In this document: piece by piece, positions 54,376 through 64,000 of the stretch
Numbering within the stretch: the first letter of the stretch is position 1
How the letters are laid out: every line of letters begins with the position of its first letter
NCBI GenBank assembly: GCA_009782565.1
Contig: WRIU01000009.1
Coordinates: 36,858 to 100,857 of the forward strand
Length of the DNA stretch: 64,000 bases
Source of the DNA: Betaproteobacteria bacterium
GTDB lineage: Bacteria > Pseudomonadota > Gammaproteobacteria > Burkholderiales > Rhodocyclaceae
Direction of reading: 5' to 3'
Made by a program: the position numbers and the translations under genes
Notes under the pieces: model-generated
The model's input: the letters and a program-made list of their open reading frames with translations, nothing else
The model's database searches: none
Told to the model about the DNA's origin: nothing

Positions 54376-57300
54376 ATGATGCAAGCCGACCGAACGAAAG
54401 AACTCCGCCAACTACTCGCACACCGCATTCTGGTGCTGGATGGAGCGATGGGTACGATGATCCAACGGCGCGGATTGACGGAAGCCGACTACCGGGGTGA
54501 ACGCTTCAAGGATCATCCGAAAGACATCAAGGGCAATAATGATGTACTCACGCTCACACGGCCCGATGTGATCGGCGACATTCACCGCGCGTATCTGGAG
54601 GTGGGCGCGGACATCGTTGAGACGTGCTCATTCAATGCCACGCAAGTTTCACAGGCGGATTACGGCCTCTCCGGAATTGCGTATGAACTGAACGTAGCGA
54701 GCGCCCAACTGGCGCGTAATCTATGCGACGAATTCACCGCGCGCACCCCGGATAAACCCCGCTTTTGCGCGGGCGTGCTGGGGCCGACTTCGCGCACCTT
54801 GTCGATTTCGCCGGATGTGAATGACCCCGGTTTCCGCAATATCGAATTCGACGCGCTCGCCGACGATTATTTCGACGCGGCGCGCGGCCTGGTGGACGGC
54901 GGAGCCGATTTGCTGCTTGTTGAGACGGTGTTCGATACCCTGAACGCGAAGGCGGCGGTTTTCGCCATCGAACGCCTGTTTGAAGAACGCGGCCAGCGAC
55001 TGCCGGTGATGGTCTCCGGCACGATCACGGATGCTTCCGGGCGCACGCTCTCAGGACAGACGGCGGCGGCTTTCTGGCATTCGCTCGCGCATGTGAAACC
55101 GCTCTCCTTCGGTTTGAATTGCGCCCTTGGCGCGAAGGAACTCCGGCCTTATGTGGCGGAACTCGCCGCGCGTTGCGGGTGCTTCGTCTCGGCTCACCCG
55201 AACGCGGGGTTGCCGAATCCGCTCGCGCCGAGCGGTTACGATGAAACCCCGGAAGAACTCGCCGCCGAGATTGGCGACTGGGCGCGGACAGGGCTGGTGA
55301 ATATCGTCGGCGGCTGCTGCGGAACCACGCCGGAACACATCGCGGCGATTGCCCGCGCGGTGGAGGGCGTCAGGCCGCGCCGCGCCCCGGAGGCCGCGCC
55401 CCGGTTGCGGCTCTCTGGGCTGGAAGCGTTCGAGGTTGGCAAGGAAAGCCTTTTCGTGAACGTGGGCGAACGAACGAACGTAACCGGCTCGCGCGCCTTC
55501 GCCCGCATGATCGGAGAGGGGCGCTACGAGGACGCGCTCTCCGTGGCGCGGCAGCAAGTGGAAAACGGCGCGCAGGTCGTCGATGTGAATATGGACGAGG
55601 CGATGCTCGATTCGGAAGCGGCCATGGCGCGGTTTCTGAAACTCGTCGCAACCGAGCCGGACATCGCCAGAGTGCCGATCATGATCGACTCTTCGCGCTG
55701 GGAAGTCATCGAGGCCGGATTGCGCTGCATCCAGGGCAAGGGCATCGTCAATTCCATCTCGCTCAAGGCGGGAGACGCGGAATTTCTGCGGCAGGCGCGG
55801 ATCGCGCGCCGCTACGGCGCGGCAATCGTCGTCATGGCTTTCGATGAGACGGGACAGGCCGATACGCTGGCGCGCAAAAAATCGATTTGCCAGCGCGCCT
55901 ACGATTTGCTGGTCAAACCGCTCGATGAGGGCGGCGCGGATTTTCCACCGGAAGACATTATTTTCGACCCCAATATTTTCGCCATCGGAACCGGCATCGA
56001 AGCGCATGACAACTACGCCGTCGACTTCTTCGATGCGGTGCGCTGGATTGCGGAAAACCTGCCGCACACGCACACCTCTGGCGGGGTGTCGAATGTGAGT
56101 TTCAGCTTCCGGGGGAACGACGCGGTACGCGAGGCCATCAACACGGTTTTCCTTACCCACGCGATTCGCGCCGGATTGACGATGGGCATCGTCAACGCCG
56201 GGATGCTCGGCGTCTTTGATGCGCTCGATGCCGATCTGCGCGAAAAAGTGGAAGACGTGGTGCTGAACCGCCATCCCGGCGCGGCTGAGGCGCTGATCGA
56301 GTTTGCCCGAACGATGAAGGAGGAAGGCAGGGCGCAAGGCGCGGGGCAAAACGAACAGAACCTCGCCTGGCGCGACGCACCGGCGGAGGAAAGGCTTAAA
56401 CACGCGCTGGTCAAGGGCATCGCCGATTTCGTCGCCGCTGATACCGAAGAACTCCGTGCCCGCTTGGAGGCAGAAGGCAAACCGCCGCTCGCGGTCATCG
56501 AAGGCCCGCTCATGGCGGGCATGGAGGCGGTGGGCGAGTTGTTTGGCGCAGGCAAGATGTTTCTGCCGCAAGTCGTCAAATCCGCGCGGGTCATGAAGCA
56601 GGCCGTGGCGCATCTCGTGCCTTTCATCGAAGCGGAAAAGGCGCGTGGCGGCGGGGCGAGCAAAGGCCGCATCGTGCTCGCCACGGTGAAGGGCGACGTG
56701 CACGACATTGGCAAAAACATCGTGTCCGTGGTGTTGGCCTGCAATGGTTTCGAGGTGGTCGACCTCGGCGTGATGGTTCCTGCCGATAAAATCCTGGTCG
56801 CCGCGCGTGAGCATGGCGTTGTCGCGGTCGGCCTATCTGGCCTCATCACGCCCTCGCTTGAAGAAATGTGCGCCGTTGCCGCCGAAATGCAGCGCCAGGG
56901 TTTTTCAGTGCCGCTCTTGATCGGCGGCGCGACCACCAGCCTCGCGCATACGGCAATCAAAATTGCGCCCCATTACACGCAGCCCGTCGTCTATGTGCCC
57001 GACGCTTCTCGCGCCGTCGGCGTCGTCAGCGCGCTGCTGTCGAGTACCAACGCCAATGAATTCCGGGCACGGCTTGCCGCCGATTACGCCCGTGTGCGCG
57101 ACAACCACGCCAACCGGCAAACGCGGCCTCGTGTATCGCTGGAAGCCGCGCGCGCCAATGCCTTGCGCTTGCCGTGGAATGCAAAGCAAGCCGCCTGCGA
57201 CTGCCACGCCCCCGCGCCCTACACGCCCCCGCGCCCGCGCGTTTCGGGAAAAGTCATTGCGCTCGATGTCGATCTTGCTGTCCTGCGCGATTACATCGAC

Positions 57301-58134
57301 TGGACTCCTTTTTTCCGGGCATGGGATTTGTCCGGGCGCTTCCCCCAAATCCTCGAAGATGAGATTGTCGGCGAAGCCGCGCGGAACCTCTATCGTGACG
57401 GGCTTGCCATGCTTGACGATCTCATCGCAGGGCAGTGGTGCCAAGCAAAAGCCGTGTTCGGCCTGTTCCCCGCCAACAGCGTAGGCGATGACATCGCGCT
57501 TTACGCCGACGAGAGTCGGCAAACTCCCGTGCTGGTCTGGCACGGGCTGCGCCAGCAATACGAACACGCGACCGGCAAACCCAATCTCTGCCTTGCGGAC
57601 TTCGTCGCCCCCAAATCTTCCGGCATCGAGGACTGGTGCGGCGTTTTTGCCGTCACTGCCGGACTGGGCATCGAAACCAAACTGGCTGAATTTGAAGCGG
57701 CTCACGACGATTACCGCGCGATTTTGCTCAAGGCGCTAACCGACCGACTCGCGGAAGCCTGCGCTTCATTCCTGCACGAGCGTGTGCGTAAGCACGATTG
57801 GGGATATGCCGCTGATGAGGCGCTCGACAACGAGGCCTTGACCCGCGAGGCGCACATCGGCATTCGTCCTGCCCCCGGTTATCCGGCGTGTCCCGATCAC
57901 ACGGTCAAACGCGCCCTGTTTGCGCTGCTCGACGCCCCCGGCAATGCGGGCATGAATCTCACGGAGTCGATGGCGATGACCCCGGCGGCGAGCGTGGCGG
58001 GTTTTTATCTTTCGCACCCCGAAAGCCGCTATTTCGCCGTCGGAAAAATCGGCCAGGATCAACTGGAAGATTGGGCCCTTCGCGCGGGAATCAGTGTTGA
58101 GGACGCGCGTCACTGGCTTGCGCCGTTGTTGTGA
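54376..58134 (+). CDS. metH: cobalamin-dependent methionine synthase
   Basis: 1252 residues, four modules in order: homocysteine/Zn domain (Cys at about 249 in GLNCALGA and about 314-315 in GGCCGTT), folate domain ([19 protein letters not shown] at about 360), B12 domain with DVHDIGKNI (ligand His about 775), and SAM reactivation domain ([19 protein letters not shown] near 1170). It transfers a methyl from methyl-THF to homocysteine. Complete. No cobalamin or SAM-type riboswitch is visible in the short gap ahead. Confidence 0.97.
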   Translation: MMQADRTKELRQLLAHRILVLDGAMGTMIQRRGLTEADYRGERFKDHPKDIKGNNDVLTLTRPDVIGDIHRAYLEVGADIVETCSFNATQVSQADYGLSGIAYELNVASAQLARNLCDEFTARTPDKPRFCAGVLGPTSRTLSISPDVNDPGFRNIEFDALADDYFDAARGLVDGGADLLLVETVFDTLNAKAAVFAIERLFEERGQRLPVMVSGTITDASGRTLSGQTAAAFWHSLAHVKPLSFGLNCALGAKELRPYVAELAARCGCFVSAHPNAGLPNPLAPSGYDETPEELAAEIGDWARTGLVNIVGGCCGTTPEHIAAIARAVEGVRPRRAPEAAPRLRLSGLEAFEVGKESLFVNVGERTNVTGSRAFARMIGEGRYEDALSVARQQVENGAQVVDVNMDEAMLDSEAAMARFLKLVATEPDIARVPIMIDSSRWEVIEAGLRCIQGKGIVNSISLKAGDAEFLRQARIARRYGAAIVVMAFDETGQADTLARKKSICQRAYDLLVKPLDEGGADFPPEDIIFDPNIFAIGTGIEAHDNYAVDFFDAVRWIAENLPHTHTSGGVSNVSFSFRGNDAVREAINTVFLTHAIRAGLTMGIVNAGMLGVFDALDADLREKVEDVVLNRHPGAAEALIEFARTMKEEGRAQGAGQNEQNLAWRDAPAEERLKHALVKGIADFVAADTEELRARLEAEGKPPLAVIEGPLMAGMEAVGELFGAGKMFLPQVVKSARVMKQAVAHLVPFIEAEKARGGGASKGRIVLATVKGDVHDIGKNIVSVVLACNGFEVVDLGVMVPADKILVAAREHGVVAVGLSGLITPSLEEMCAVAAEMQRQGFSVPLLIGGATTSLAHTAIKIAPHYTQPVVYVPDASRAVGVVSALLSSTNANEFRARLAADYARVRDNHANRQTRPRVSLEAARANALRLPWNAKQAACDCHAPAPYTPPRPRVSGKVIALDVDLAVLRDYIDWTPFFRAWDLSGRFPQILEDEIVGEAARNLYRDGLAMLDDLIAGQWCQAKAVFGLFPANSVGDDIALYADESRQTPVLVWHGLRQQYEHATGKPNLCLADFVAPKSSGIEDWCGVFAVTAGLGIETKLAEFEAAHDDYRAILLKALTDRLAEACASFLHERVRKHDWGYAADEALDNEALTREAHIGIRPAPGYPACPDHTVKRALFALLDAPGNAGMNLTESMAMTPAASVAGFYLSHPESRYFAVGKIGQDQLEDWALRAGISVEDARHWLAPLL

Positions 58135-58152
58135 GACAGCGACAAAAACTCT

Positions 58153-59577
58153 TTACCTGTCCATCCCCCACTTCTGCAACCTGTACCGCAACTGCCTGAG
58201 TGTCATGCCCAGTTTGCGGGCGGCGGCGGTGCGGTTCCAGCGGGTTTCGTCCAGGGTCTTGAGAACCTGCGCGCGTTCGTCGTCGGAGATTTCTTCCATG
58301 TCGCCATCGACCTCATCGGCGATTTCGCTCTCTTCTTCGCAGGGAGCGGCAGCGCACATGAGGGGCTGATTGTTGAAGGCGGTCAGGTCGATGCCGAGGT
58401 CTTCAGCCGTCATTTCGTTGTTTTCGGCTAAGGCACAGGCGCGTTCCAGCAAGTTTTCCAGTTCGCGGACGTTGCCGGGAAAGCTGTACTGCCGCAGGGC
58501 GGAGAAGGCGGCGGGGGAGAGGGTGCGTACAGAACCGCCGTCACGTTCGGCCAGCCGTGCGAGCAGGTGCACGGCCAGATCGGGGATGTCTTCGAGGCGT
58601 TCGCGCAGCGGGGGAACGTGCAGGGTTAGGACGTTGATGCGGAAGTACAAATCCTGCCGGAAACGGTTTTCGGAAACGAGCTTCACCAGGTCACGGTGTG
58701 AGGCGGAGAGGATACGCACGTCGACGGACTGTTCGGCTTGCGCGCCCACAGGGCGCACGGCGCGTTCCTGAATGGCGCGCAATAGCTTGACCTGCATGGA
58801 AAGCGGCAGGTCGGCCACTTCGTCGAGGAAAAGGGTTCCACCGTTAGCCGCCTGAAACAGCCCGTCCTTGTCGGCGGACGCGCCGGTGAAACTGCCCTTG
58901 CGGTAGCCGAAGAATTCGCTTTCCATGAGTTCCGGCGGTATCGCGCCACAGTTGACGGGCACAAAAGGCTCCGTCGCGCGCATACCCAGGCTGTGAATGA
59001 GGCGGGCGATAACTTCCTTGCCCGTGCCCGATTCGCCATGAATGAATACGGGAGCCTGGTTGCGGGCAAATTTTCCGATGAGGGTACGCAGTTGCGTCAT
59101 TGCGGGCGAACGCCCGACCAGTTTGCCCACGCTCGTGCAGCCTGAAGTCTCCGAAATCGCTTCGGACGGGTTGGGAGGCTGGAGTTTGAGGGCATGATGG
59201 ACGAGCTCGCGCAAAACCTGGAGTTCAATGGGTTTGGTGACGAAATCGAACGCGCCGAGCTTGAGGGCGCGGATGGCCGTCTCGATGCTGCCGAAGGCTG
59301 TGATGACGGCCACGGGCAGGTTTGGCCGATGGCGCTGGATGTGTTCGACCAGGCTCAACCCATCGCCGTCGGGTAGGCGCATGTCCGTAAGGCATAGGCG
59401 GTATTGGGCGCTTTCGAGCAATTCCCGCGCCTCGGCGAGCGAACCGGCGCTGTCCGCGCCAAGCCCCATACGCAGCAGGGAAAGTTCCAGCAATTCGCGG
59501 ATATCTTCTTCGTCATCGACAATGAGGACATCGTGGACGGTGGCGCGGCTGCGGCGCTCTGGAAGACCGGAATTCAT
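58153..59577 (-). CDS. pilR: sigma-54-dependent response regulator PilR
   Basis: 474 residues. Receiver with acidic pocket LIVDDEED and phospho-site Asp65 (CLTDMRLPDGDG); AAA+ domain with Walker A GESGTGKE and sigma-54 contact loop GSFTGA (the usual PilR reading, not GAFTGA); C-terminal Fis-type HTH (NRTAAARKLGMTLRQLRYRL). It activates type IV pilin transcription. Overlaps pilS by 4 bases. Likely target pilin lies at 63260. Confidence 0.94.
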   Translation of the reverse strand: MNSGLPERRSRATVHDVLIVDDEEDIRELLELSLLRMGLGADSAGSLAEARELLESAQYRLCLTDMRLPDGDGLSLVEHIQRHRPNLPVAVITAFGSIETAIRALKLGAFDFVTKPIELQVLRELVHHALKLQPPNPSEAISETSGCTSVGKLVGRSPAMTQLRTLIGKFARNQAPVFIHGESGTGKEVIARLIHSLGMRATEPFVPVNCGAIPPELMESEFFGYRKGSFTGASADKDGLFQAANGGTLFLDEVADLPLSMQVKLLRAIQERAVRPVGAQAEQSVDVRILSASHRDLVKLVSENRFRQDLYFRINVLTLHVPPLRERLEDIPDLAVHLLARLAERDGGSVRTLSPAAFSALRQYSFPGNVRELENLLERACALAENNEMTAEDLGIDLTAFNNQPLMCAAAPCEEESEIADEVDGDMEEISDDERAQVLKTLDETRWNRTAAARKLGMTLRQLRYRLQKWGMDR

Positions 59578-61160
59578 GGTTGGCTCCGTCCGGTAAGAGT
59601 GAAATGCGCGCCGGGGCGTTCGGGGTCGTCATTCAGCAATTCGAGGCTGAAACCGTTGGCTTCGGCCAGTTCACGCGCAATGTAAAGCCCTAGCCCAGTT
59701 CCCTTGGCATGGGAGGTAAAAAACGGCTCAAACAGATGGGCGCGCGCCTGTTCATCGAGTCCGGGGCCGTCGTCATACACATGTACCCGTACCTGCCCAT
59801 CCCCGATATCCCCGGCGGCGATTTTGATGGAACCGGGTTTGCCGCTGCAATAGCGGTGGGCGTTGGAAAGCAGGTTGTCGAAAATTTGATGCAGGTGGGC
59901 GCGGTCGATGCCTAAGGTGAGTCCGGAACCGATGTGTGCCTGGAAAACGGCCTTTTCATTTTCTCCGCCCAGGCTGGAAGCTTCGATCACTTCGGCAACG
60001 AATTCCGCGAGCGGGAGCGCCTCAGGCTGCGTCCTGTCCCGGCGGCCTAGCGCGAGCACGTCGCGGATCATGCGTTCGATGCGCCGGGCGTTGTCGTTGA
60101 TGATGTTGGCGAGCCGCATCTGCATGTTGCTGCGCTTCTCTTCACGCAGAAGTTCGGCAGCCTGCGTCACTGCCGAAAGCGGGTTGCGTATCTCATGCGC
60201 CATGCTGGCGGTGAGCCGCCCAAGCGAGACGAGTTTGAGTTGCTGCATGCGGCGCTGGATGTCTTCCAGGTCGGTGAGAAAAATCAGTATGTCGCCTTCG
60301 CCATCAGCGTCGTTCTCATCGCCACTGATACGGCCCACGACCCGGCAGCGCAGTAAACGCCGAGCCTGACCAAACTGGATGAGTTGCTCTGTTTCGCCCG
60401 CGCCCGTGCGGCAATACTCGGCAAGCGAGGGGGCGATGTCGGCGAGCATGCGCCCCTCCATCTGTTCCAGGCCGAGCAGCGTACAGGCAGAAGGGTTGGC
60501 CTGGCACACAGTGCCGTCCGCGCGCAAAACGATGACGCCGCCGCGCATGTCGCGGATGATGTGAGTGTTGATCGCTTCTTGCCGCGCCAGCGCCGCGCCG
60601 CGCTCTGCCGCCAGCGACGCATTGACCAGCGCCCGATGCGCCAGCAATCGCGCCACGATGGCGATGATGAAAAAGGAAGCGCAGGCCAGCGCCACCTGAA
60701 AGAAGTCCGCCGCCTCATAGGAAAAGTGTGTACGCCAGGCGTTCTCGGTCAGTATGCCGATGGTTGCCAGCGCCGCCATGAAGAGCACGATGCGCCCTTC
60801 GGCCAGCAGGCCGGAACCGGCAAGCACGATCATCATCAACACCGGAATGCCGCTACGGTAGCCGCCGCTCGTCCACATGACGATGCTCAGGATGAGCACA
60901 TCCATGAGACCCTGAACCGCCATCAGCCGCTTGAAGCCGATACGGCTTTCGACATCCGGGAAGCCGAGGGCAAGAACCGTGGCAACGTAAAAGAGCGCCG
61001 CAAACCAGAAGAGCCTGGGCGCTTCAAAACCCAGTCCGGTTCGTGCTCCGAGGACGAGCAAAGCAGCGGCGATGATGAGCCGGAACAGGTTGAGATAGCG
61101 CAACGCCTTGCGTTGCACCGGATCGACGTTCGGGACGGAATGCAGCACGGATGCTTTCAC
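59574..61160 (-). CDS. pilS: sensor histidine kinase PilS
   Basis: 528 residues from a GTG whose tail overlaps the upstream gene's stop (GTGA). Six membrane helices in residues about 25-175, a PAS segment (about 200-300), H-box with His322 (LTASMAHEIRNPLSA), N-box FDNLLSNAHRYCSG, G-boxes DDGPGLDE and TGLGLYIARELA. It phosphorylates PilR and in pseudomonads senses pilin level in the membrane. The upstream open extension is the neighbour's shadow. Confidence 0.93.
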   Translation of the reverse strand: MKASVLHSVPNVDPVQRKALRYLNLFRLIIAAALLVLGARTGLGFEAPRLFWFAALFYVATVLALGFPDVESRIGFKRLMAVQGLMDVLILSIVMWTSGGYRSGIPVLMMIVLAGSGLLAEGRIVLFMAALATIGILTENAWRTHFSYEAADFFQVALACASFFIIAIVARLLAHRALVNASLAAERGAALARQEAINTHIIRDMRGGVIVLRADGTVCQANPSACTLLGLEQMEGRMLADIAPSLAEYCRTGAGETEQLIQFGQARRLLRCRVVGRISGDENDADGEGDILIFLTDLEDIQRRMQQLKLVSLGRLTASMAHEIRNPLSAVTQAAELLREEKRSNMQMRLANIINDNARRIERMIRDVLALGRRDRTQPEALPLAEFVAEVIEASSLGGENEKAVFQAHIGSGLTLGIDRAHLHQIFDNLLSNAHRYCSGKPGSIKIAAGDIGDGQVRVHVYDDGPGLDEQARAHLFEPFFTSHAKGTGLGLYIARELAEANGFSLELLNDDPERPGAHFTLTGRSQP

Positions 61161-61447
61161 TTGCGATGCGCTTCGCAGCAAAAGAACTTGCCCGCCGCCT
61201 TGACGCCTTCGCTTTCGGGCACATGTACGCCGCAAACGGAGCAAGCCAGCATATGCTCCGCCTTTTCTTCATTTCCGAAGCGGTTGTCACGGGAAAAGGA
61301 GCGCCCCCCCCGGCTCTTATTCGGGCGCAAACCGGAAAGAACACCGAAAAAAATACGCGCTAGCGTCCCGATTCCGACAACGAAAACGAGCAAAAGCAGG
61401 AGAACGATCAAAACCAGCTTGATAACCACGCTCGCTCCAGAAGGCAA
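61157..61447 (-). CDS. PP0621-family small membrane protein
   Basis: 96 residues. One N-terminal helix (VIKLVLIVLLLLLVFVVGIG) and a C-terminal zinc-ribbon-like piece (LACSVCGVHVPESEGVKAAG then KFFCCEAHRK). This family regularly precedes pilS. Overlaps pilS by four bases. Function unknown, likely tied to pilin signalling. Confidence 0.85.
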   Translation of the reverse strand: MPSGASVVIKLVLIVLLLLLVFVVGIGTLARIFFGVLSGLRPNKSRGGRSFSRDNRFGNEEKAEHMLACSVCGVHVPESEGVKAAGKFFCCEAHRK

Positions 61448-61664
61448 TCTATGTCATGGTTCAACAGTTTAGCATCGTCGATACCGTCGCCGTATGGAAG
61501 GAATTTGGGCATTTTCCACACGCGCGGCGCATCCGCAGCTAAAATCTGTTATTGGAGGAGGAGACAACCGCCCCAGCGCGGACTTCCCGCCAGAAAAACT
61601 GTTCAACAATGTGCCCGTCGTTTTTCGTTTTACGGGAGCGTGCGGCATATCGGGAGAAAGGGAA

Positions 61665-62372
61665 ATGAAATCAAAAAGACTTGAAATCGAACAAGTCGCT
61701 TCGTTCCTGCGTGATGGCATGACCATCATGTACGGGGGCTTCATGGGTAACGGCACACCGCCGAGAATAATGCAGGCCATTCTCGATTCGGGCGTCAAGG
61801 ATTTGACGATGATCGGGGATGACACGGCCTTTCTGGACGCCACAAAGGGGCCGGAAGGCGTGGGTCTGTTGATTCGCAACAAGCGCGTCAAAAAACTCAT
61901 CACCGGCCACATCGGCCTGAACAAAGAAGCCCAGCGCCAGATGATTGCCGGCGAGATGGAAATCGAGCTGTCCCCCATCGGTACGTTGGCCGAGCGCATC
62001 CGCGCTGGCGGTTCCGGCCTGGGTGGGGTAATCACCCCGACAGGCGTGGGCACTTCGGTGGGCGAGGTCAAGATGGATGTTTCCATCAACGGCCAGAAAT
62101 TCAATCAGAAGCAGACGATCAACATCAATGGCAGGGATTTTCTGCTGGAACTGCCGCTTGTCGCCGACCTGGCCGTACTGGAAGCCGTCAAAGCCGACGC
62201 GTTCGGCAACCTCGTCTACTTCCGCTCGATGCGTAACCACAACCCGCTCATGGCGCTTGCCGGTAAAACGGTGATCGTGGAAGCGCACGAAGTCGTCGAA
62301 GTCGGCGCAATCGACCCGGATCTCATCATGACCCCCGGCATCCTGGTTGATCACATCGTGTACCCCGCGTAA
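61665..62372 (+). CDS. atoD: acetate/acetoacetate CoA-transferase subunit alpha
   Basis: 235 residues from ATG 61665 (AAAGGGAA ahead); the longer frame upstream has no family match. [40 protein letters not shown] motif, and [16 protein letters not shown]. With the beta subunit it transfers CoA between acetate and acetoacetate or short fatty acids. 12 bases before atoA. Confidence 0.93.
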   Translation: MKSKRLEIEQVASFLRDGMTIMYGGFMGNGTPPRIMQAILDSGVKDLTMIGDDTAFLDATKGPEGVGLLIRNKRVKKLITGHIGLNKEAQRQMIAGEMEIELSPIGTLAERIRAGGSGLGGVITPTGVGTSVGEVKMDVSINGQKFNQKQTININGRDFLLELPLVADLAVLEAVKADAFGNLVYFRSMRNHNPLMALAGKTVIVEAHEVVEVGAIDPDLIMTPGILVDHIVYPA

Positions 62373-62384
62373 AAGGAGACAGAC

Positions 62385-63068
<684 letters not shown>

Positions 63069-63106
63069 GGCCGAAGACGTCTGAACAGAACAATCCGGGC
63101 GGCGGT

Positions 63107-63173
63107 TTGTCGATTTTTGACAATCTGCCGTCCGGATTGTCACTTTTAGGCGCTCATTCCGAGACTCTTGTCA
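63107..63173. promoter_or_regulatory. repeated TTGTC boxes upstream of the pilin, candidate PilR sites
   Basis: TTGTCGATTTTTGACAA (63107-63123, inverted repeat), TTGTCA at 63137-63142 and TTGTCA at 63168-63173. PilR binds TGTC-containing sites upstream of pilA in pseudomonads. Distances of about 25 to 90 bases from the -24 element suit a sigma-54 enhancer protein. Confidence 0.6.
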
Positions 63174-63194
63174 CACAAAGAGGTCGCACAAACC

Positions 63195-63210
63195 AGGCAC
63201 GGCTCTTGCT
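63195..63210 (+). promoter_or_regulatory. sigma-54 promoter of the pilin gene
   Basis: AGGCACGGCTCTTGCT: GG at -24, GC at -12, five-base middle, one mismatch to TGGCAC-N5-TTGCW. 50 bases before the pilin ATG. Confidence 0.85.
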
Positions 63211-63259
63211 GTATCCTGTTCAGCGGAAAACCCGCTTGTTACCCAACAGGAGTTTCCAA

Positions 63260-63679
63260 ATGAAAAAGATCCAACAAGGTTTTACCCTCATCGAACTGAT
63301 GATCGTCGTCGCGATCGTTGGCATCCTGGCCGCCGTCGCGCTGCCCGCCTATCAAGACTACACCAGGCGCGCCCATGTCGCAGAAGGTTTGGGTCTGGCC
63401 GAAGCCGCCAAGGCATCTGTAACGGAATATTTTGCTTCCGAGGGAAGGTGGCCTATCAGTAATACTGAGGCAGGTATGGAAACTACCATCACAGGCAACG
63501 CCGTTAACAGCGTAGTTGTCGGAGAGGCCGGGGTTATCACTGTGACATATAATCAAAGAGTAGCCGCAGGTGACACCATAATACTTGTTCCGACGGCTGC
63601 CTCTGGCACCGGCTCCATTACATGGACTTGCAATACCGGTACTGTCGATACCAGGTTCCGCCCATCAATCTGCCGCTAA
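63260..63679 (+). CDS. pilA: type IV pilin
   Basis: 139 residues. Prepilin leader MKKIQQG cut before [20 protein letters not shown]; Glu5 of the mature pilin is present. C-terminal disulfide loop [15 protein letters not shown]. It is the major-pilin type, behind a sigma-54 promoter with PilR-like boxes. CAGGAG provides the ribosome site. Confidence 0.93.
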   Translation: MKKIQQGFTLIELMIVVAIVGILAAVALPAYQDYTRRAHVAEGLGLAEAAKASVTEYFASEGRWPISNTEAGMETTITGNAVNSVVVGEAGVITVTYNQRVAAGDTIILVPTAASGTGSITWTCNTGTVDTRFRPSICR

Positions 63680-63698
63680 CCGCTTACCCGCAGCACCC

Positions 63699-63731
63699 CA
63701 AAAACCGGCTGAACCTCCAGCCGGTTTTTTT
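63699..63731 (+). terminator. terminator after the pilin gene
   Basis: AAAACCGGCTG-AACCTC-CAGCCGGTTTT with further T. Confidence 0.93.
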
Positions 63732-63805
63732 ATTGGCGCGAAGCGCCTGAACTAGAGCGGTTCTTGTTTAGTCCTATACAGACCCATGTGAGTGCGGCAC
63801 ACCCT

Positions 63806-63877
63806 TATCCCTCTCCCCTTGCGGGAGAGGGTGCCCCGAAGGGGCGGGAGAGGGGGATGCCAGGGAGAGGGCAAGCA
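63806..63877. repeat. C/T-G/A palindromic repeat, copy 5
   Basis: CCCTCTCCCCTTGCGGGAGA followed by GTGCCCCGAAGGGGCGGGAG and AGGGCAAG; nearly the same as the copy at 29430-29500. Confidence 0.85.
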
Positions 63878-63887
63878 GCAAAAAGCG

Positions 63888-63934
<47 letters not shown>

Positions 63935-64000
63935 TGTGTTGGGTTTGCTACAAATGCCCACCACCCCCCACCCCTGCCTCTTGATTGGCACGTCTCTATT

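Noticed and set aside
55051..56814. 587-codon open frame antisense to metH
   Set aside because: Arg/His-rich shadow of a high-GC gene, no start signal or motif.

Overview
The window reads as a contiguous chromosomal stretch of a high-GC betaproteobacterium, most likely of the Rhodocyclales/Azonexaceae type. Grounds seen in the sequence: a circularly permuted tmRNA gene with tag ANDERFAVAA, gene orders typical of that group (ygfZ | mltG-tmk-holB-pilZ-tatD-ankyrin; DUF2802-SPOR-fliW; TIGR02449-zapA-6S RNA; petABC-sspAB), and a PEP-CTERM sorting-signal remnant. The lineage call is inference from gene order and family likeness, not from a search. Most of the window is ordinary core genome; accessory material is concentrated at about 9.3-12.4 kb, 25.8-29.7 kb, 39.9-42.0 kb and 52.9-53.7 kb.

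Layout. 1-9.1 kb, all minus strand: a cut arsM, cell-wall genes (mtgA, uppP) mixed with aroE, a TonB-like protein, an RNase II-family exonuclease, the permuted ssrA, ubiG, an OmpA-family protein and an MTA/SAH deaminase. 9.3-12.4 kb: a Ser/Thr kinase fused to a cyclic-nucleotide-type domain, then a minus-strand XRE regulator divergent from two unrecognised genes encoding glycine-rich hydrophobic proteins (the first carries an apparent frameshift). 12.6-24.6 kb: leuA, petABC (cytochrome bc1), sspA-sspB, bacteriohemerythrin, dadA (minus), fbp, an unknown gene (minus), and groES-groL behind both a sigma-32-type promoter and a perfect CIRCE operator. 24.7-29.7 kb: tRNA-Phe, a DUF4412 protein, a 30-bp inverted repeat pair, an MmeI-like (type IIL) restriction-methylation enzyme, and palindromic intergenic repeats. 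29.7-39.9 kb: folP-glmM, a succinyl-CoA:acetate-type CoA-transferase, a small lipoprotein, ygfZ, and the mltG-tmk-holB-pilZ-tatD-ankyrin operon ending at tRNA-Gly.

39.9-42.0 kb is a small variable patch after tRNA-Gly: a broken PEP-CTERM gene end, a divergent araC-azoR pair, and what looks like the 3' end of a cobalamin riboswitch with nothing to control. 42.0-51.7 kb returns to core functions: DUF2802, SPOR, fliW, RidA-like, recG, a DOMON-like/NamZ/PRPP-synthetase-paralogue run, ilvD, a ZapB-like protein, zapA and 6S RNA. 52-58 kb: a TauE-type permease, a HigB/HigA-like toxin-antitoxin pair with a possibly leaderless promoter, an MBL hydrolase and metH. 58-63.7 kb: the PilS-PilR two-component system (minus), atoDA, and a type IV pilin with a clear sigma-54 promoter and upstream TTGTCA repeats, so regulator and probable target lie 2 to 5 kb apart. 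The last 110 bases contain a long C-run/G-run that is probably a sequencing or contig-end artefact.

The best candidates for something undescribed are the XRE-controlled two-gene membrane module at 10.7-12.4 kb and, secondarily, its kinase neighbour. Everything else of interest is a variant of a known system.
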